Below are positions 24,818 through 35,162 of a stretch of 64,000 nucleotides of DNA, piece by piece. This stretch comes from Burkholderiales bacterium (GTDB lineage: Bacteria > Pseudomonadota > Gammaproteobacteria > Burkholderiales > SG8-39). The first letter of the stretch is position 1. Each line of letters opens with the position of its first letter. The stretch covers positions 1,116,001 through 1,180,000 of the forward strand of contig JAOSJV010000001.1 of NCBI GenBank assembly GCA_027493935.1, written 5' to 3'. The position numbers were made by a program, and so were the translations under genes. The notes under the pieces are model-generated. The model searched no databases and was not told the DNA's origin. It saw only the letters and a program-made list of their open reading frames with translations.

Positions 24818-25321
24818 GTGAGCGCGCGCCTGGTGACGATGGGGCGGGTCGACGGTCCATGGGGCGTGAAGGGCTGGATCAAGGTGCGACCCTACACCGA
24901 GACCCCTGCAGGTTTGTGCCGCTTCGCGCGCTGGTGGCTTGCGCGCGATGGCGAGTGGAAGGAGTACGTGGTGGCCGAAGCGGCCGCGCGGCCGAACGGC
25001 GTGGTGGCGCACCTCGCCGGGTGCGACGACCGCGAGGCGGCGGCCCGGCTGAAGGGCTGCGACGTCGCGGTGCCGCGCGCGCAGATGCCGCCGACCGCGG
25101 AGGACGAGTTCTACTGGGCCGACTTGGTCGGCCTGCGCGTGACGAACGTGCAGGGCGAGCGGCTCGGCGAGATCGTCGGGCTCATGGCGACCGGCGCGAA
25201 CGACGTCCTGCGGATCCGCGACGACGGGAAGGAGCGGCTCCTGCCATGCATTCCGCAGGTGGTGCGCCACGTGGACCTGGCGACGGGCGAGATGCTGGTG
25301 GACTGGGGGCTCGACTGGTGA
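24818..25321 (+). CDS. rimM: Ribosome maturation factor RimM
   Basis: 16S rRNA-processing factor of 167 residues that binds uS19 during 30S assembly. The N-terminal RimM domain has [20 protein letters not shown]; the C-terminal PRC barrel has [12 protein letters not shown] and [19 protein letters not shown] start; the stop overlaps the trmD GTG by four bases, so translation is coupled. Confidence 0.95.
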   Translation: MSARLVTMGRVDGPWGVKGWIKVRPYTETPAGLCRFARWWLARDGEWKEYVVAEAAARPNGVVAHLAGCDDREAAARLKGCDVAVPRAQMPPTAEDEFYWADLVGLRVTNVQGERLGEIVGLMATGANDVLRIRDDGKERLLPCIPQVVRHVDLATGEMLVDWGLDW

Positions 25322-26090
25322 GCGCGCGGCCGGACACGGTGCGCTTCGACTGCGTGACGCTCTTTCCGGAGATGTTTGCGGCGGTCGCGGAGCATGGGAT
25401 CACTCGCCGGGCGCGCGAGGTCGGCCGCTGGCGGCTCGTGCTGTGGAATCCGCGCGATTTCACGACCGACGCGCACCGGACGGTGGACGATCGGCCGTAC
25501 GGCGGCGGGCCGGGCATGGTGATGCTCGCCGAGCCGCTGGAGAAGGCGATCCGCGCGGCGCAGGCGGCCGCGGCGCCGGCGGTGCGGGCGCGAGTGGTGT
25601 ATCTCTCGCCGCAAGGGCGGCAGCTCGATCATGCGAAAGTGATCGAACTCTCGCGCGCGCAGCGGCTCGTGCTGCTGTGCGGGCGCTACGAGGCGGTCGA
25701 CGAGCGCCTGCTCGAGCGGTGGGTCGACGAGGAGCTCTCGATCGGCGACTATGTGCTGTCGGGCGGCGAGCTTGCGGCGATGGTGCTGATCGACGCGGTC
25801 GTGCGGCAGCTGCCGGGCGCGCTGAACGATGACGAGTCCGCGGCGCAGGAGTCGTTCGTGCACGGGCTGCTCGACTGCCCCCAGTACACGCGGCCGGAGG
25901 TGTACGAGGGCGCGCGGGTGCCCGAGGTGCTGCTCTCGGGCACCACGCGCAGATCGCGCGCTGGCGGCTGAAGGCCTCGCTCGGGCGCACCTGGCAGAGG
26001 CGGCCGGATCTGCTGGAGCGGCGCATATTGAGCGCCGAAGAACAGGCGCTCCTCGCGGAGTTCCGCGCGGAGCACGCAGGCAAACGCTGA
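25318..26090 (+). CDS. trmD: tRNA (guanine-N1)-methyltransferase TrmD (one-base deletion near 25942)
   Basis: SAM-dependent enzyme that makes m1G37 in tRNA; a trefoil-knot methyltransferase. Motifs [26 protein letters not shown] and [15 protein letters not shown] form the SAM knot, and DCPQYTRPE is the tRNA-binding segment. After EVLLSG the frame shifts; restoring one A gives [18 protein letters not shown] and a stop at the usual place, 257 residues. Essential in most bacteria, so the break is probably not real. Confidence 0.93.
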
Positions 26091-26101
26091 GGAGTCCGAA
26101 G

Positions 26102-26485
26102 ATGAACCTGATCCAGAAGCTCGAGCAGGAAGAGATCAGCCGGCTCGCGAAGACGCTGCCCGACTTTGCGCCCGGCGACACGGTGGTCGTGCACGTGAGC
26201 GTCAAGGAAGGCGAGCGCAAGCGGCTGCAGGCCTACGAGGGCGTGGTGATCGGCAAGCGCAACCGCGGGCTGAACTCCTCGTTCACGGTGCGCAAGATCT
26301 CTTCGGGCGAGGGCGTGGAGCGCACGTTCCAGACCTACTCGCCGCTGGTCGCATCGGTCGAGGTGAAGCGCAAGGGCGACGTGCGCCGCGCGAAGCTCTA
26401 CTACCTGCGCGGCCGCTCGGGCAAGCGCGCTCGCATCCGCGAGAAGCTCGCCAAGCAGCACGTGCCGGAGGCGGCGGCGGAATGA
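26102..26485 (+). CDS. rplS: 50S ribosomal protein bL19
   Basis: 127 residues. Carries [20 protein letters not shown], the family signature [20 protein letters not shown] and [19 protein letters not shown]. Last gene of the rpsP operon, 11 bases after trmD. Confidence 0.98.
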   Translation: MNLIQKLEQEEISRLAKTLPDFAPGDTVVVHVSVKEGERKRLQAYEGVVIGKRNRGLNSSFTVRKISSGEGVERTFQTYSPLVASVEVKRKGDVRRAKLYYLRGRSGKRARIREKLAKQHVPEAAAE

Positions 26486-26552
26486 ATCTGGTTGGCTGTG
26501 GACGGTAGGCGGGGCGCAGTAATGCAGCGCCGTGCGGCTGCCCCGACTCCGT

Positions 26553-26617
26553 TGAACTGCCAACTGCCCACTGTCAACCGCCCACTGCCCACTGTCCGCT
26601 GTCGACCGCCGTCAACC
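26553..26617. repeat. Decayed short tandem repeat at the end of argE
   Basis: Variants of CCCACTG, CAACTG and CGCTGTC recur about every seven bases. The last dozen codons of argE (on the opposite strand, TAVDSGQWAVGG) are read from this stretch, so the repeat has probably lengthened the protein tail. Confidence 0.45.
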
Positions 26618-27779
26618 GCTCGAGGAACGCCTCGCACTGCGCGAGCTGCTCGAGCGACACATACTCGTTCGGCCGGTGCGCTTGCGCGATCGAGCCAGGG
26701 CCGCAGATGATCGCGGGAATGCCGGCCCGCTGGAACAGGCCGGCCTCGGTGGCATAGGCAACGCGCCCGACGGTGCTGTTGCGCGCCAGCGCCTTGCCGA
26801 ACTCGGCGAGCCGGTCATCCTCCTCGATGTCGAGCCCCGGGATCTCCTCGCGCGCCGCGAACGCGAAACCCGCCTCGGGCGCCACGCGCTTCATCTCCGG
26901 CTCGAGCACGCTCCTCGCATACGACTCGATCTCTCGCACCAGCGCGTCGGGGTCGGTCCCCGGCAGGTAGCGGAACTCGTACTCGAACTGGCAGTCGCGC
27001 GGCACGATGTTCGCGGCGGTACCGCCGCGGATCGTGCCGGTCTGCATCGTCGTGAACGGGACATCGAATCCGGGGTCGCGCGGCTCGTGGTCGCGCAGGC
27101 GGTTGGCGATGCCGCGGATGTGCACGACGAGCCGCGCGGCATACTCGATCGAATTCACGCCGTGCGGCGTGAGCGACGAATGCACCTCGCGGCCGCGCAC
27201 GCAGCAGCGGAAAGCGCGCTTGCCCTTGTGCGCGACCACGACCTGCATGCTTGTCGGCTCGCCCACGATGCAGCCGGCGGGGCGGATCCCGTTCGCCGCG
27301 AGGTCCTCGAGCAGGCCACGCACGCCGAGACAGCCGACTTCCTCGTCGTAGGACAGGGCGAAGTGCACCGGTGCCGCCAGGTCGGCCGCCAGGAAGCGCG
27401 GCGTCATCGCGAGCGCCGCGGCCAGAAAGCCTTTCATGTCGGCGGTGCCGCGGCCGTACACCCGATCGTCCCGGAGCGTCGCGCGGAACGGCTCGGTGTC
27501 CCACGCCTGACCGTCGACCGGTACGACGTCGGTATGGCCGGAGAGCACGAGGCCGCCCGCGTCGCTGCGCGTGCGGGCCGGCACGGTGGCGAACAGATTC
27601 GCCTTGCGGCCGGCGCGATCGTAGGTGAGGCGCGACGCGACGCCGCGGCGGCCGAGCCAGTCACGCACCCATTCGATCAGCCCCAGATTCGACTCGCGGC
27701 TGGTCGTGTCGAAGGCGACGAGACTTTCGAGCACCTGCCGGGTCTCGGTCCTGATCGGCAGGGCGGGATGCGCGTCCAT
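26574..27779 (-). CDS. argE: Acetylornithine deacetylase
   Basis: M20-family metallohydrolase of 401 residues. Zinc ligands: His in LVLSGHTDVVPVD, Asp in GRGTADMKGFLA, Glu in SYDEEVGCLGVRGL and the C-terminal His in QAHRPNEYVSLEQ. This enzyme removes the acetyl group from N-acetylornithine. The window also encodes ArgJ, which makes ArgE redundant for the cyclic pathway, so the substrate could instead be another N-acyl amino acid or it may act in recycling. The C-terminal TAVDSGQWAVGG comes from a low-complexity repeat. Confidence 0.88.
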   Translation of the reverse strand: MDAHPALPIRTETRQVLESLVAFDTTSRESNLGLIEWVRDWLGRRGVASRLTYDRAGRKANLFATVPARTRSDAGGLVLSGHTDVVPVDGQAWDTEPFRATLRDDRVYGRGTADMKGFLAAALAMTPRFLAADLAAPVHFALSYDEEVGCLGVRGLLEDLAANGIRPAGCIVGEPTSMQVVVAHKGKRAFRCCVRGREVHSSLTPHGVNSIEYAARLVVHIRGIANRLRDHEPRDPGFDVPFTTMQTGTIRGGTAANIVPRDCQFEYEFRYLPGTDPDALVREIESYARSVLEPEMKRVAPEAGFAFAAREEIPGLDIEEDDRLAEFGKALARNSTVGRVAYATEAGLFQRAGIPAIICGPGSIAQAHRPNEYVSLEQLAQCEAFLERLTAVDSGQWAVGG

Positions 27780-27881
27780 AGGTGTCTCCGGCTTGTCCCG
27801 ACGCCGCCTGCGCGGTCGCGGCGCCGTGCCCGGGGCATTCTACCGTAGCCGCTGGCGGCCCCGTCCCGCAGGACCGCCCGC

Positions 27882-27915
27882 GAAAAAGAAACCCGCGCAC
27901 CTTGCGGCGCGCGGG
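27882..27915 (-). terminator. aceA: Rho-independent terminator of aceA
   Basis: On the minus strand CCCGCGC and GCGCGGG pair across a 10-base loop and are followed by TTTCTTTTT. It lies 29 bases after the aceA stop. The clearest intrinsic terminator in the window. Confidence 0.75.
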
Positions 27916-27943
27916 CTGCGCATGGCTCTCTTTCCCGGGGCGC

Positions 27944-29257
27944 TCAGGCGATCGCGTGCTTGCCCTTCTGCGGCGCGTCGAAGAACTGGGCGTCCTCGGT
28001 CGAGCCGTGCAGCGCGGTGGTCGATGACTTGCCACCCTGGATCACCTGGGTCACCTCGTCGAAGTAGCCGGTGCCGACCTCGCGCTGGTGCTTGACGGCG
28101 GTGAAGCCCTTCTCGGTCGCCGCGAACTCCCTTTGCTGCAGCTCGACGAACGCGGTCATGCCGCTGCGCGCGTAGCCGTGCGCGAGCTCGAACATGCCGT
28201 AGTTGAGCTGGTGGAAGCCTGCGAGCGTGATGAACTGGAACTTGTAGCCCATTGCGCCGAGCTCGCGCTGGAACTTGGCGATCGTCGCGTCGTCCAGGTT
28301 GCGCTTCCAGTTGAACGACGGCGAGCAGTTGTACGCGAGCATCTTGCCCGGGAACTTCTTGCGGATCGCCTCGGCGAACTTGCGCGCAAACTCGAGGTCG
28401 GGGGTTCCGGTCTCGCACCACACCAAGTCGGCGTACTCCGCGTACGCGAGGCCGCGCGAGATCGCCTGTTCGAGGCCGTTCTTGACGCGGAAGAACCCCT
28501 CGGCAGTGCGCTCGCCGGTGAGGAACGGCTTGTCGTTCTCGTCGACGTCGGAGGTGATCAGGTTCGCTGCCTCGGCGTCGGTGCGCGCGAGCAGGATGGT
28601 CGGCACGCCGAGCACGTCCGCCGCGAGTCGCGCGGCGACGAGCTTCTGCACCGCCTCCTGCGTCGGGACCAGGACCTTGCCGCCCATGTGCCCGCACTTC
28701 TTCACCGACGCGAGCTGGTCCTCGAAGTGCACGCCCGCTGCGCCGGCCTCGATCATGGCCTTCATCAGCTCGAACGCGTTCAGCACGCCGCCAAAGCCCG
28801 CCTCGGCGTCGGCCACGATCGGGGCGAACCAGTCGATGTCATGCTTGCCCTCGGCGTGATCGATCTGGTCGCAGCGCTGCAGCGCGTTGTTGATGCGCTT
28901 GACCACCGTAGGCACGCTCGACACCGCGTACAGCGATTGATCCGGGTACATGGTCAGGCTGTCGTTCGCATCGGCCGCCACCTGCCAGCCCGACAGGTAG
29001 ATCGCCGGCACGCCGGCGCGCACCTGCTGCATCGCCTGGTTGCCGGTCATCGCGCCGAGCGAGCTCACGAACGGCATCTCGTGCATCATCTTCCACAGCT
29101 TCTCGGCGCCGCGGTGTGCGAGCGTGTACTCGATCTGCACGGAGCCGCGCAGCCGATACACGTCCTCGGCCGTGTAGCCGCGCTTGACGCCTTTCCAGCG
29201 CGGGTTCTGCGCCCAGTCGGCGCCGGTCCTCTTGATCTCCGATTCTCGGTTGCCCAT
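27944..29257 (-). CDS. aceA: Isocitrate lyase
   Basis: Glyoxylate-shunt enzyme, 437 residues, cleaving isocitrate to glyoxylate and succinate. The catalytic Cys loop [17 protein letters not shown] is intact; [29 protein letters not shown] and [13 protein letters not shown] are family segments. The ATG is followed by [10 protein letters not shown]; an open frame continues upstream without similarity. It is transcribed away from ribBA across a 750-base gap containing palindromes and an AT-rich patch, which suggests regulated expression. Malate synthase is not in the window. Confidence 0.97.
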   Translation of the reverse strand: MGNRESEIKRTGADWAQNPRWKGVKRGYTAEDVYRLRGSVQIEYTLAHRGAEKLWKMMHEMPFVSSLGAMTGNQAMQQVRAGVPAIYLSGWQVAADANDSLTMYPDQSLYAVSSVPTVVKRINNALQRCDQIDHAEGKHDIDWFAPIVADAEAGFGGVLNAFELMKAMIEAGAAGVHFEDQLASVKKCGHMGGKVLVPTQEAVQKLVAARLAADVLGVPTILLARTDAEAANLITSDVDENDKPFLTGERTAEGFFRVKNGLEQAISRGLAYAEYADLVWCETGTPDLEFARKFAEAIRKKFPGKMLAYNCSPSFNWKRNLDDATIAKFQRELGAMGYKFQFITLAGFHQLNYGMFELAHGYARSGMTAFVELQQREFAATEKGFTAVKHQREVGTGYFDEVTQVIQGGKSSTTALHGSTEDAQFFDAPQKGKHAIA

Positions 29258-29561
29258 CTCTTCTAACCTCTCGTTGGCTCGTCGGTCTCCGGAGCGGCCC
29301 GCGCGGCGCGGATTGGCTCCACATGTCCGGCGGCGCCGTGCGCAGCGCCACCGCCCCGGTCGGGCGGCCGGCGCGCGCCGCGCGTCGCCGATGTCCGTCG
29401 CGCCGGAGCTCCGGCACGCGGCTCTTCTCACGTGGCGCCAGAGATCGGGATCTGGCGATCCAGCAGGCACGAACACCCGGTAAGGCGTCGTCCCGGTGGC
29501 CACGGGCGTCCCGGTAAGGACGACCGCGATTCCTGTGAATACGGGCGTAGTATGGCAGCCA

Positions 29562-29577
29562 TTGTGCACTTGCACAA
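29562..29577. promoter_or_regulatory. Perfect palindrome upstream of aceA (candidate operator)
   Basis: TTGTGCA-CT-TGCACAA is a 7-2-7 perfect inverted repeat inside the AT-rich part of the leader. Position and symmetry suggest a dimeric repressor or activator of aceA. Which regulator is unknown; the site is loosely like the TTTGCAAA elements bound by RamB/ScfR-type regulators of acetate metabolism. Confidence 0.45.
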
Positions 29578-29683
29578 ATCTTTGTTTGCAGCAGGGATTC
29601 CATTTTTTCTCTCAAAAACAGCTTTCTGGAAGGTCGTCTTTCGCCATCCGGAACGATGTGCCGCCAACAGAAACCGGCCGATG

Positions 29684-29694
29684 TTGCAATGCAA
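29684..29694. promoter_or_regulatory. Second palindrome upstream of aceA
   Basis: TTGCA-A-TGCAA is a 5-1-5 inverted repeat 107 bases from the first palindrome and shares its TGCA-centred half site. It may be a second, weaker operator. Short enough to be chance. Confidence 0.3.
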
Positions 29695-30010
29695 TAACGA
29701 GGCGCCTGGGTCCAGCGGCGCGCCGTAAGCGGCCCGGCACCGCGTGGCCCGCGCAGCGACGCTCCCTCGATCGGGCCGGGCAGCACGCCCAGAGCGCCGC
29801 GGCTGCGCTTTGCGGCCGCGGCGTTCGGCGACCGTCGTCTGCATCCAGTCGCGGCGTCGCGCGGAAGCGCGAGCTTTGTGCCTGGCGCATCGCGCGGCAA
29901 GTCGTGGGCTCGGCCCGAGCGCCGCCGCGGCGCCGGTCGCGGAGGCGCGATCGGGAGGCCTGTTAGAATTCGTGCCCTGCTCGGGCTTCGCCAGAGCGTG
30001 CGAGTACACC

Positions 30011-31180
<1,170 letters not shown>

Positions 31181-31184
<4 letters not shown>

Positions 31185-31645
31185 CCGAGCTCCTGCCCCG
31201 GCTGCAGGGCGAGGGCATGCGCGTCGCGGTCGTGCGCAGCCGCTTCAACGAGGAGATCGGCGCGGCCGAGCTCGCCGCCTGTCTTGGACGGCTGCGCGAG
31301 CTCGGCGTGGGCGAGACCGATGTCACGGTGGTGAGCGTGCCCGGCGCGCTCGAGGCGCCGCTCGCGCTGCAGCGACTCGCCGCGACCGGGCGGTACGACG
31401 CGCTGATCGCTGTGGGCGCGGTGATCCGCGGCGACACCTATCACTTCGAGATCGTGGCGAACGAGTCGGCCGCCGGGATCAGCCAGGTAAGCCTGGACGC
31501 CGGCCTGCCGGTCGCGAACGGCATACTCACGACCGATAGCGAGGAGCAGGCGCGCTCGCGCGCGGCGCCGAAGGGCCGCGACTGCGCCGGGGTCGCGGTC
31601 GAGATGGCGAACCTCCTGCGCTGCATCGACAAGGCGCACCGATGA
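31181..31645 (+). CDS. ribH: 6,7-dimethyl-8-ribityllumazine synthase
   Basis: Penultimate riboflavin enzyme, 154 residues. [36 protein letters not shown] (with the catalytic His) and [12 protein letters not shown] are all present. GTG start overlaps the ribB stop; its stop overlaps the nusB ATG, so ribB-ribH-nusB form one coupled transcript. Confidence 0.95.
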
Positions 31646-32073
31646 AGGCCGCACGCCGTCGCTCGCGCGAGCTCGCCCTGCAGGGCCTCTACCAGTGGCA
31701 GATCGGCGGCAACGCCGCGGCCGACATCGCGCGGCAGGCGGCCGAGGCGCAGGGTTTCGCCAAGGCCGACACCGAGTACTTCGCGCGGCTCTTCCACGGT
31801 ACGGTCGCCGAGGCGCAGTCGCTCGAGCGGGAATTCGCGCCGCTGCTCGACCGCAAGCCGACCGAGCTCTCGCCGATCGAGCGCGCGATCCTGCTGCTCG
31901 GCGCCTACGAGCTCAAGCACGCGACCGAGGTGCCCTACCGTGCGGTAATCAACGAGGCGGTCGAGCTGGCCAAGGCATACGGCGGCACCGACGGCCACAA
32001 GTTCGTGAACGGCGTGCTGGATAAGCTCGCGCGCCGGCTGCGCGCGGACGAGCGCACAACCGAGCGCGCATAG
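31642..32073 (+). CDS. nusB: Transcription antitermination factor NusB
   Basis: 143-residue all-helical RNA-binding protein of the rRNA antitermination complex. [16 protein letters not shown] is the RNA-binding arginine-rich start, [16 protein letters not shown] and [17 protein letters not shown] are family blocks. Start overlaps the ribH stop by four bases. Confidence 0.96.
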   Translation: MKAARRRSRELALQGLYQWQIGGNAAADIARQAAEAQGFAKADTEYFARLFHGTVAEAQSLEREFAPLLDRKPTELSPIERAILLLGAYELKHATEVPYRAVINEAVELAKAYGGTDGHKFVNGVLDKLARRLRADERTTERA

Positions 32074-32154
32074 AACGTCGGCGAGGGCGCAGCGCCGCGC
32101 GCATGACCGGCGTGCGGGTGCGCGCTCCGGCCGCGGGCAAGTCGGCGGAGCAGG

Positions 32155-33114
32155 ATGGCTTCCGAGTTCGAGATCATCGCGCGCCACTTCACCCGACCGG
32201 CGCGCAGCGCCGTGCTCGGCGTGGGCGACGACTGCGCGATCGTGCGGGTCCCGGCCGAGCTCGCGATGGCGCTCACGACCGATCTCCTCGCCGAGGGGAC
32301 GCACTTCCTGCCGGGCGCGGACCCGTTCCGGCTCGGCCACAAGGCGCTCGCGGTCAACCTGTCGGACCTCGCCGCGATGGGCGCCGACCCGCGCTGGTTC
32401 GCGCTCGCGCTCGCGCTGCCGGACGCCGACGAGGCGTGGATCGCCGAGTTCGCCCGCGGCATGTTCGCGCTCGCCGACCGGTTCGGCGTCGAACTGATCG
32501 GGGGCGACACGACGCGCGGGCCGCGCACGATCTCGATCACCGCGTGCGGAACACTGCCGCCCGCGCTCGCCCTGCGCCGCGACGGTGCCGCGAGCGGAGA
32601 GGACGTGTGGCTCTCGGGCGCCACCGGCGACGCCGCGCTCGGGCTCGCGCAACTGCGCGGCGAGGCGCGCCTGTCCGCCGCCGCGGCGCGCCATTGCGTG
32701 GCGCGTCTCGAGACGCCGCTGCCGCTGGTGGAGCTCGGGCGCCGGTTGCGCGGGATCGCCGCGAGCGCGATCGACGTGTCGGACGGGCTTGTCGCCGATC
32801 TCGGGCACATCGCCGAGCGCTCGGGCGTCGCGATCGAGCTGTCGCTCGGGCAGATCCCGCGGTCGAAGGCGCTCGCCGAATGCGGCGACGCGGCGCTCGC
32901 CCGCGATTGCCTGCTCGGCGGCGGCGACGACTACGAGCTCGCGTTCACCGCGCCGGCCGCGCGCCGGGCGGCGGTGCTCGCGCTTGCGGCCGAGCTCGGG
33001 CTGCCGCTCGCGCGCATCGGTCGCGTGCGCGAAGGCGCGCCGGGCGTGACCGTCCTCGACGACGCCGGCGCGCCGGTCGCGTCGCGCTCGGGCTACGATC
33101 ACTTCGGCGCATGA
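32155..33114 (+). CDS. thiL: Thiamine-monophosphate kinase
   Basis: Forms thiamine diphosphate from the monophosphate; 319 residues. Mg/ATP motifs VLGVGDDCAIV, VNLSDLAAMGADP and GGDTTRGP are intact, with IDVSDGLVADLGHIAE and LGGGDDYELAFTAP in the second half. Stop overlaps the pgpA start. Confidence 0.96.
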   Translation: MASEFEIIARHFTRPARSAVLGVGDDCAIVRVPAELAMALTTDLLAEGTHFLPGADPFRLGHKALAVNLSDLAAMGADPRWFALALALPDADEAWIAEFARGMFALADRFGVELIGGDTTRGPRTISITACGTLPPALALRRDGAASGEDVWLSGATGDAALGLAQLRGEARLSAAAARHCVARLETPLPLVELGRRLRGIAASAIDVSDGLVADLGHIAERSGVAIELSLGQIPRSKALAECGDAALARDCLLGGGDDYELAFTAPAARRAAVLALAAELGLPLARIGRVREGAPGVTVLDDAGAPVASRSGYDHFGA

Positions 33115-33608
33115 GCGCGCGCGCGGCCCTGCGCCCGAGCGCCGCATTCCTGCTCGCGCACCCGGCGCACTTCCTCGCGCTCGGGCTCGGAACCGGGCTC
33201 GCGCCGCTCGCGCCCGGCACGGTCGGCACGCTGCTTGCGATCGTGCTCTACGCGATGCTCACGCGCTGGCTGAGTCCGCTCGGTGTCCTGGCGCTGCTGC
33301 CCGCGCTTTACGCCCTCGGCGTGTGGGCGTGCGGCCGCACCGGGCGCGATCTCGGCGTCGCCGACCATCCCGGCATGAACTGGGACGAGATCGTCGCGTA
33401 CCTCCTGGTGCTGGCGTTCACGCCGGCCGGCATCGCCTGGCAGGTCGCGGCATTCGCCCTGTTTCGCGCGTTCGACGTCGTCAAGCCGCCGCCGATCCGG
33501 CACTTCGACCGCGCGCTCAAGGGCGGTTTCGGCGTGATGCTCGACGACCTGCTGGCGGCCGGTTACACGCTGCTCGTGCTGGCGCTCGCCAAGGCAGCGC
33601 TCGCGTAG
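33111..33608 (+). CDS. pgpA: Phosphatidylglycerophosphatase A
   Basis: Inner-membrane phosphatase of phosphatidylglycerol synthesis, 165 residues with about four helices. Signature segments GLGTGLAPLAPGTVGT, NWDEIVAYLLVL and RAFDVVKPPPIRHFDR are complete. Overlaps thiL by four bases. Confidence 0.94.
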   Translation: MSARAALRPSAAFLLAHPAHFLALGLGTGLAPLAPGTVGTLLAIVLYAMLTRWLSPLGVLALLPALYALGVWACGRTGRDLGVADHPGMNWDEIVAYLLVLAFTPAGIAWQVAAFALFRAFDVVKPPPIRHFDRALKGGFGVMLDDLLAAGYTLLVLALAKAALA

Positions 33609-33648
33609 AATCTGCGCCACCGCACCGGCACCGCGCCGCAGGCACCAC

Positions 33649-34140
33649 ATGACGCAAGCCACGCTCGATGCCCTTGCCCGCGCAGTCGGCGCGTGCCTGA
33701 AGGCCGCCGGCGGGGTGCTCGCGACCGCCGAGTCGTGCACCGGCGGATGGGTGGCGCAAGCGGTGACGTCGGTCGCCGGCAGCTCGCAATGGTTCGACCG
33801 CGGCTTCGTCACCTACTCGAACGATGCGAAGCAGGAGATGCTCGGCGTGAGCGGCGAGACGCTCGCGCGCCACGGTGCGGTGAGCGAGGAGGCCGCGCGC
33901 GAGATGGCGCTCGGCGCGCTCGCGCGCAGCCGCGCCGACGTCGTGCTCGCGGTGACCGGCGTCGCCGGCCCGGCCGGCGGCACGGCCGCGAAGCCGGTGG
34001 GCATGGTCTGCTTCGCCTGGGCGCGCCGCGGCGGGGCGCCGCGGACCGAGACCCGCCGCTTCAACGGCGACCGCGAGCAGGTCCGGCGTGAATCGGTCGC
34101 CGCCGCGCTGCAGGGCGTGCTCCGGTGCCTCGAAGGTTGA
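33649..34140 (+). CDS. pncC: Nicotinamide-nucleotide amidohydrolase (CinA C-terminal family, PncC)
   Basis: Single-domain CinA family protein of 163 residues that deamidates NMN in pyridine nucleotide recycling. The active-site Ser is in LATAESCTGG; SSQWFDRGFVTYSNDAKQ, VSEEAAREMALGAL and AVTGVAGPAGGTAAKPVG are family blocks. The N-terminal MoaB-like domain of full CinA is absent, as in most proteobacterial PncC. A TAGAAT -10-like element lies in the gap after pgpA. Confidence 0.93.
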   Translation: MTQATLDALARAVGACLKAAGGVLATAESCTGGWVAQAVTSVAGSSQWFDRGFVTYSNDAKQEMLGVSGETLARHGAVSEEAAREMALGALARSRADVVLAVTGVAGPAGGTAAKPVGMVCFAWARRGGAPRTETRRFNGDREQVRRESVAAALQGVLRCLEG

Positions 34141-34141
34141 C

Positions 34142-35077
34142 ATGTCGCGGCGCCCTCGTGCCTTCTCGCGTGTCCGGCGCCGCCTGCTCGCCGCGCTCCC
34201 GCTCGCGGCGCTGGCAACGCGCGCGGCGCTGGCCCAGCGCAACGCCGGGCCGTACGTCCCGACGCCGTGGCCGATCGTCGACGCCATGCTCGCCCTGGCG
34301 GGCGTGCATGCGGACGACTTCCTGATCGATCTCGGCTGTGGCGACGGCCGGCTGGTGATCACCGCGGCGCGGCGGTTCGGCGCGCGCGGGTACGGCGTGG
34401 ACATCGACCCCGAGCTCGTGAAGCTCGCGCAGGCGAACGCGGTCGAAGCCGGCGTCGCCGCGCGGGTGCGCTTCGAGGAGCGCGATCTGTTCGAGACCGA
34501 TATCCGCGCGGCCACCGTGCTCACGCTGTACCTGCTGCCGCACATCGTGACCGACCTCGTCCCGCGCATCCTGGAGCAGATGCCTGCCGGCGCGCGCGTG
34601 GTGTCGCACGATTACGCGCTCGCACCGTGGCCGCACGACGAGGAGATCGCGTTCGACGTGCCCGAGAAGGAGCTCGTGAGCGGAACGACGTTCACGCGCC
34701 TTTACCGCTACGTCGTGCCGGCGCGCATCGGCGGCGAGTGGCGCCTGGAGCTGCCCGGGGCGCAGCCGGCGCGCCTGTCCGTCCGGCAGCGGGGCTGGCG
34801 CGCGACCGCGGCGGTGGCAAGCGAGCGTCGCACGGCCGAAGTCGACGAGATCGTCATCCGGGGCGCGAGCGTGCGCATCCTGCTGCCGCCGGTCGGGCCG
34901 GACGGGGCGCGCACGCAGCTCGAAGGGCGGTTGCGCGGCGACACGCTCGAAGGCGACGTGGTCGCGCCGCGCGGGCGCGGCGCGTGGCGCGCGGTGCGCC
35001 TGCAGCCGCCGCGCGGCCAGCCAAAGCCGCAAGAGAGGCAGCGCAAGCGGCTCGCGGCGGGCGGCGAACCGCAGTAA
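34142..35077 (+). CDS. SAM-dependent methyltransferase with an apparent export signal
   Basis: 311 residues. The class I methyltransferase core spans about residues 45-175: motif I is IDLGCGDGRLVITAARRFG, then GYGVDIDPELVKLA and LYLLPHIVTDLVPRILEQM. A beta-rich C-terminal region of about 110 residues follows and matches nothing I recognise. The N-terminus SRVRRRLLAALPLAALATRA followed by ALAQ looks like a Sec or Tat signal peptide with an AxA site, which is odd for an enzyme needing SAM. It directly precedes the AmmeMemoRadiSam genes. Its substrate is unknown. Confidence 0.75.
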   Translation: MSRRPRAFSRVRRRLLAALPLAALATRAALAQRNAGPYVPTPWPIVDAMLALAGVHADDFLIDLGCGDGRLVITAARRFGARGYGVDIDPELVKLAQANAVEAGVAARVRFEERDLFETDIRAATVLTLYLLPHIVTDLVPRILEQMPAGARVVSHDYALAPWPHDEEIAFDVPEKELVSGTTFTRLYRYVVPARIGGEWRLELPGAQPARLSVRQRGWRATAAVASERRTAEVDEIVIRGASVRILLPPVGPDGARTQLEGRLRGDTLEGDVVAPRGRGAWRAVRLQPPRGQPKPQERQRKRLAAGGEPQ

Positions 35078-35162
35078 AGTCGACGCGGAGGATACGACGC
35101 GCCCCGGCGGTTGATGCGCGGCCGGACCGCCCGCATATTGCAGCGATGGATCAACGAGCGAA

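Larger units (their letters stand above)
29258..30010. other. Divergent intergenic region between aceA and ribBA
   Basis: No convincing gene. The part from about 29530 to 29640 is distinctly AT-rich compared with its surroundings and holds a perfect palindrome at 29562 and T/A runs; a second palindrome is at 29684. A TAGAAT at 29964 could be a -10 for ribBA but has no matching -35. I looked for an FMN riboswitch before ribBA and did not see its conserved boxes. From 29700 to 29950 the sequence is very GC-rich with no structure I can name. Confidence 0.5.

Noticed and set aside
22910..25270. A 786-codon open frame on the minus strand opposite ffh and rimM
   Set aside because: It is the reverse of strongly conserved genes; long antisense frames are expected at this GC content. 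The same applies to those opposite alaS, secA and the division genes.
29700..30010. FMN riboswitch before the riboflavin genes
   Set aside because: The conserved helices and boxes of the RFN element could not be found.
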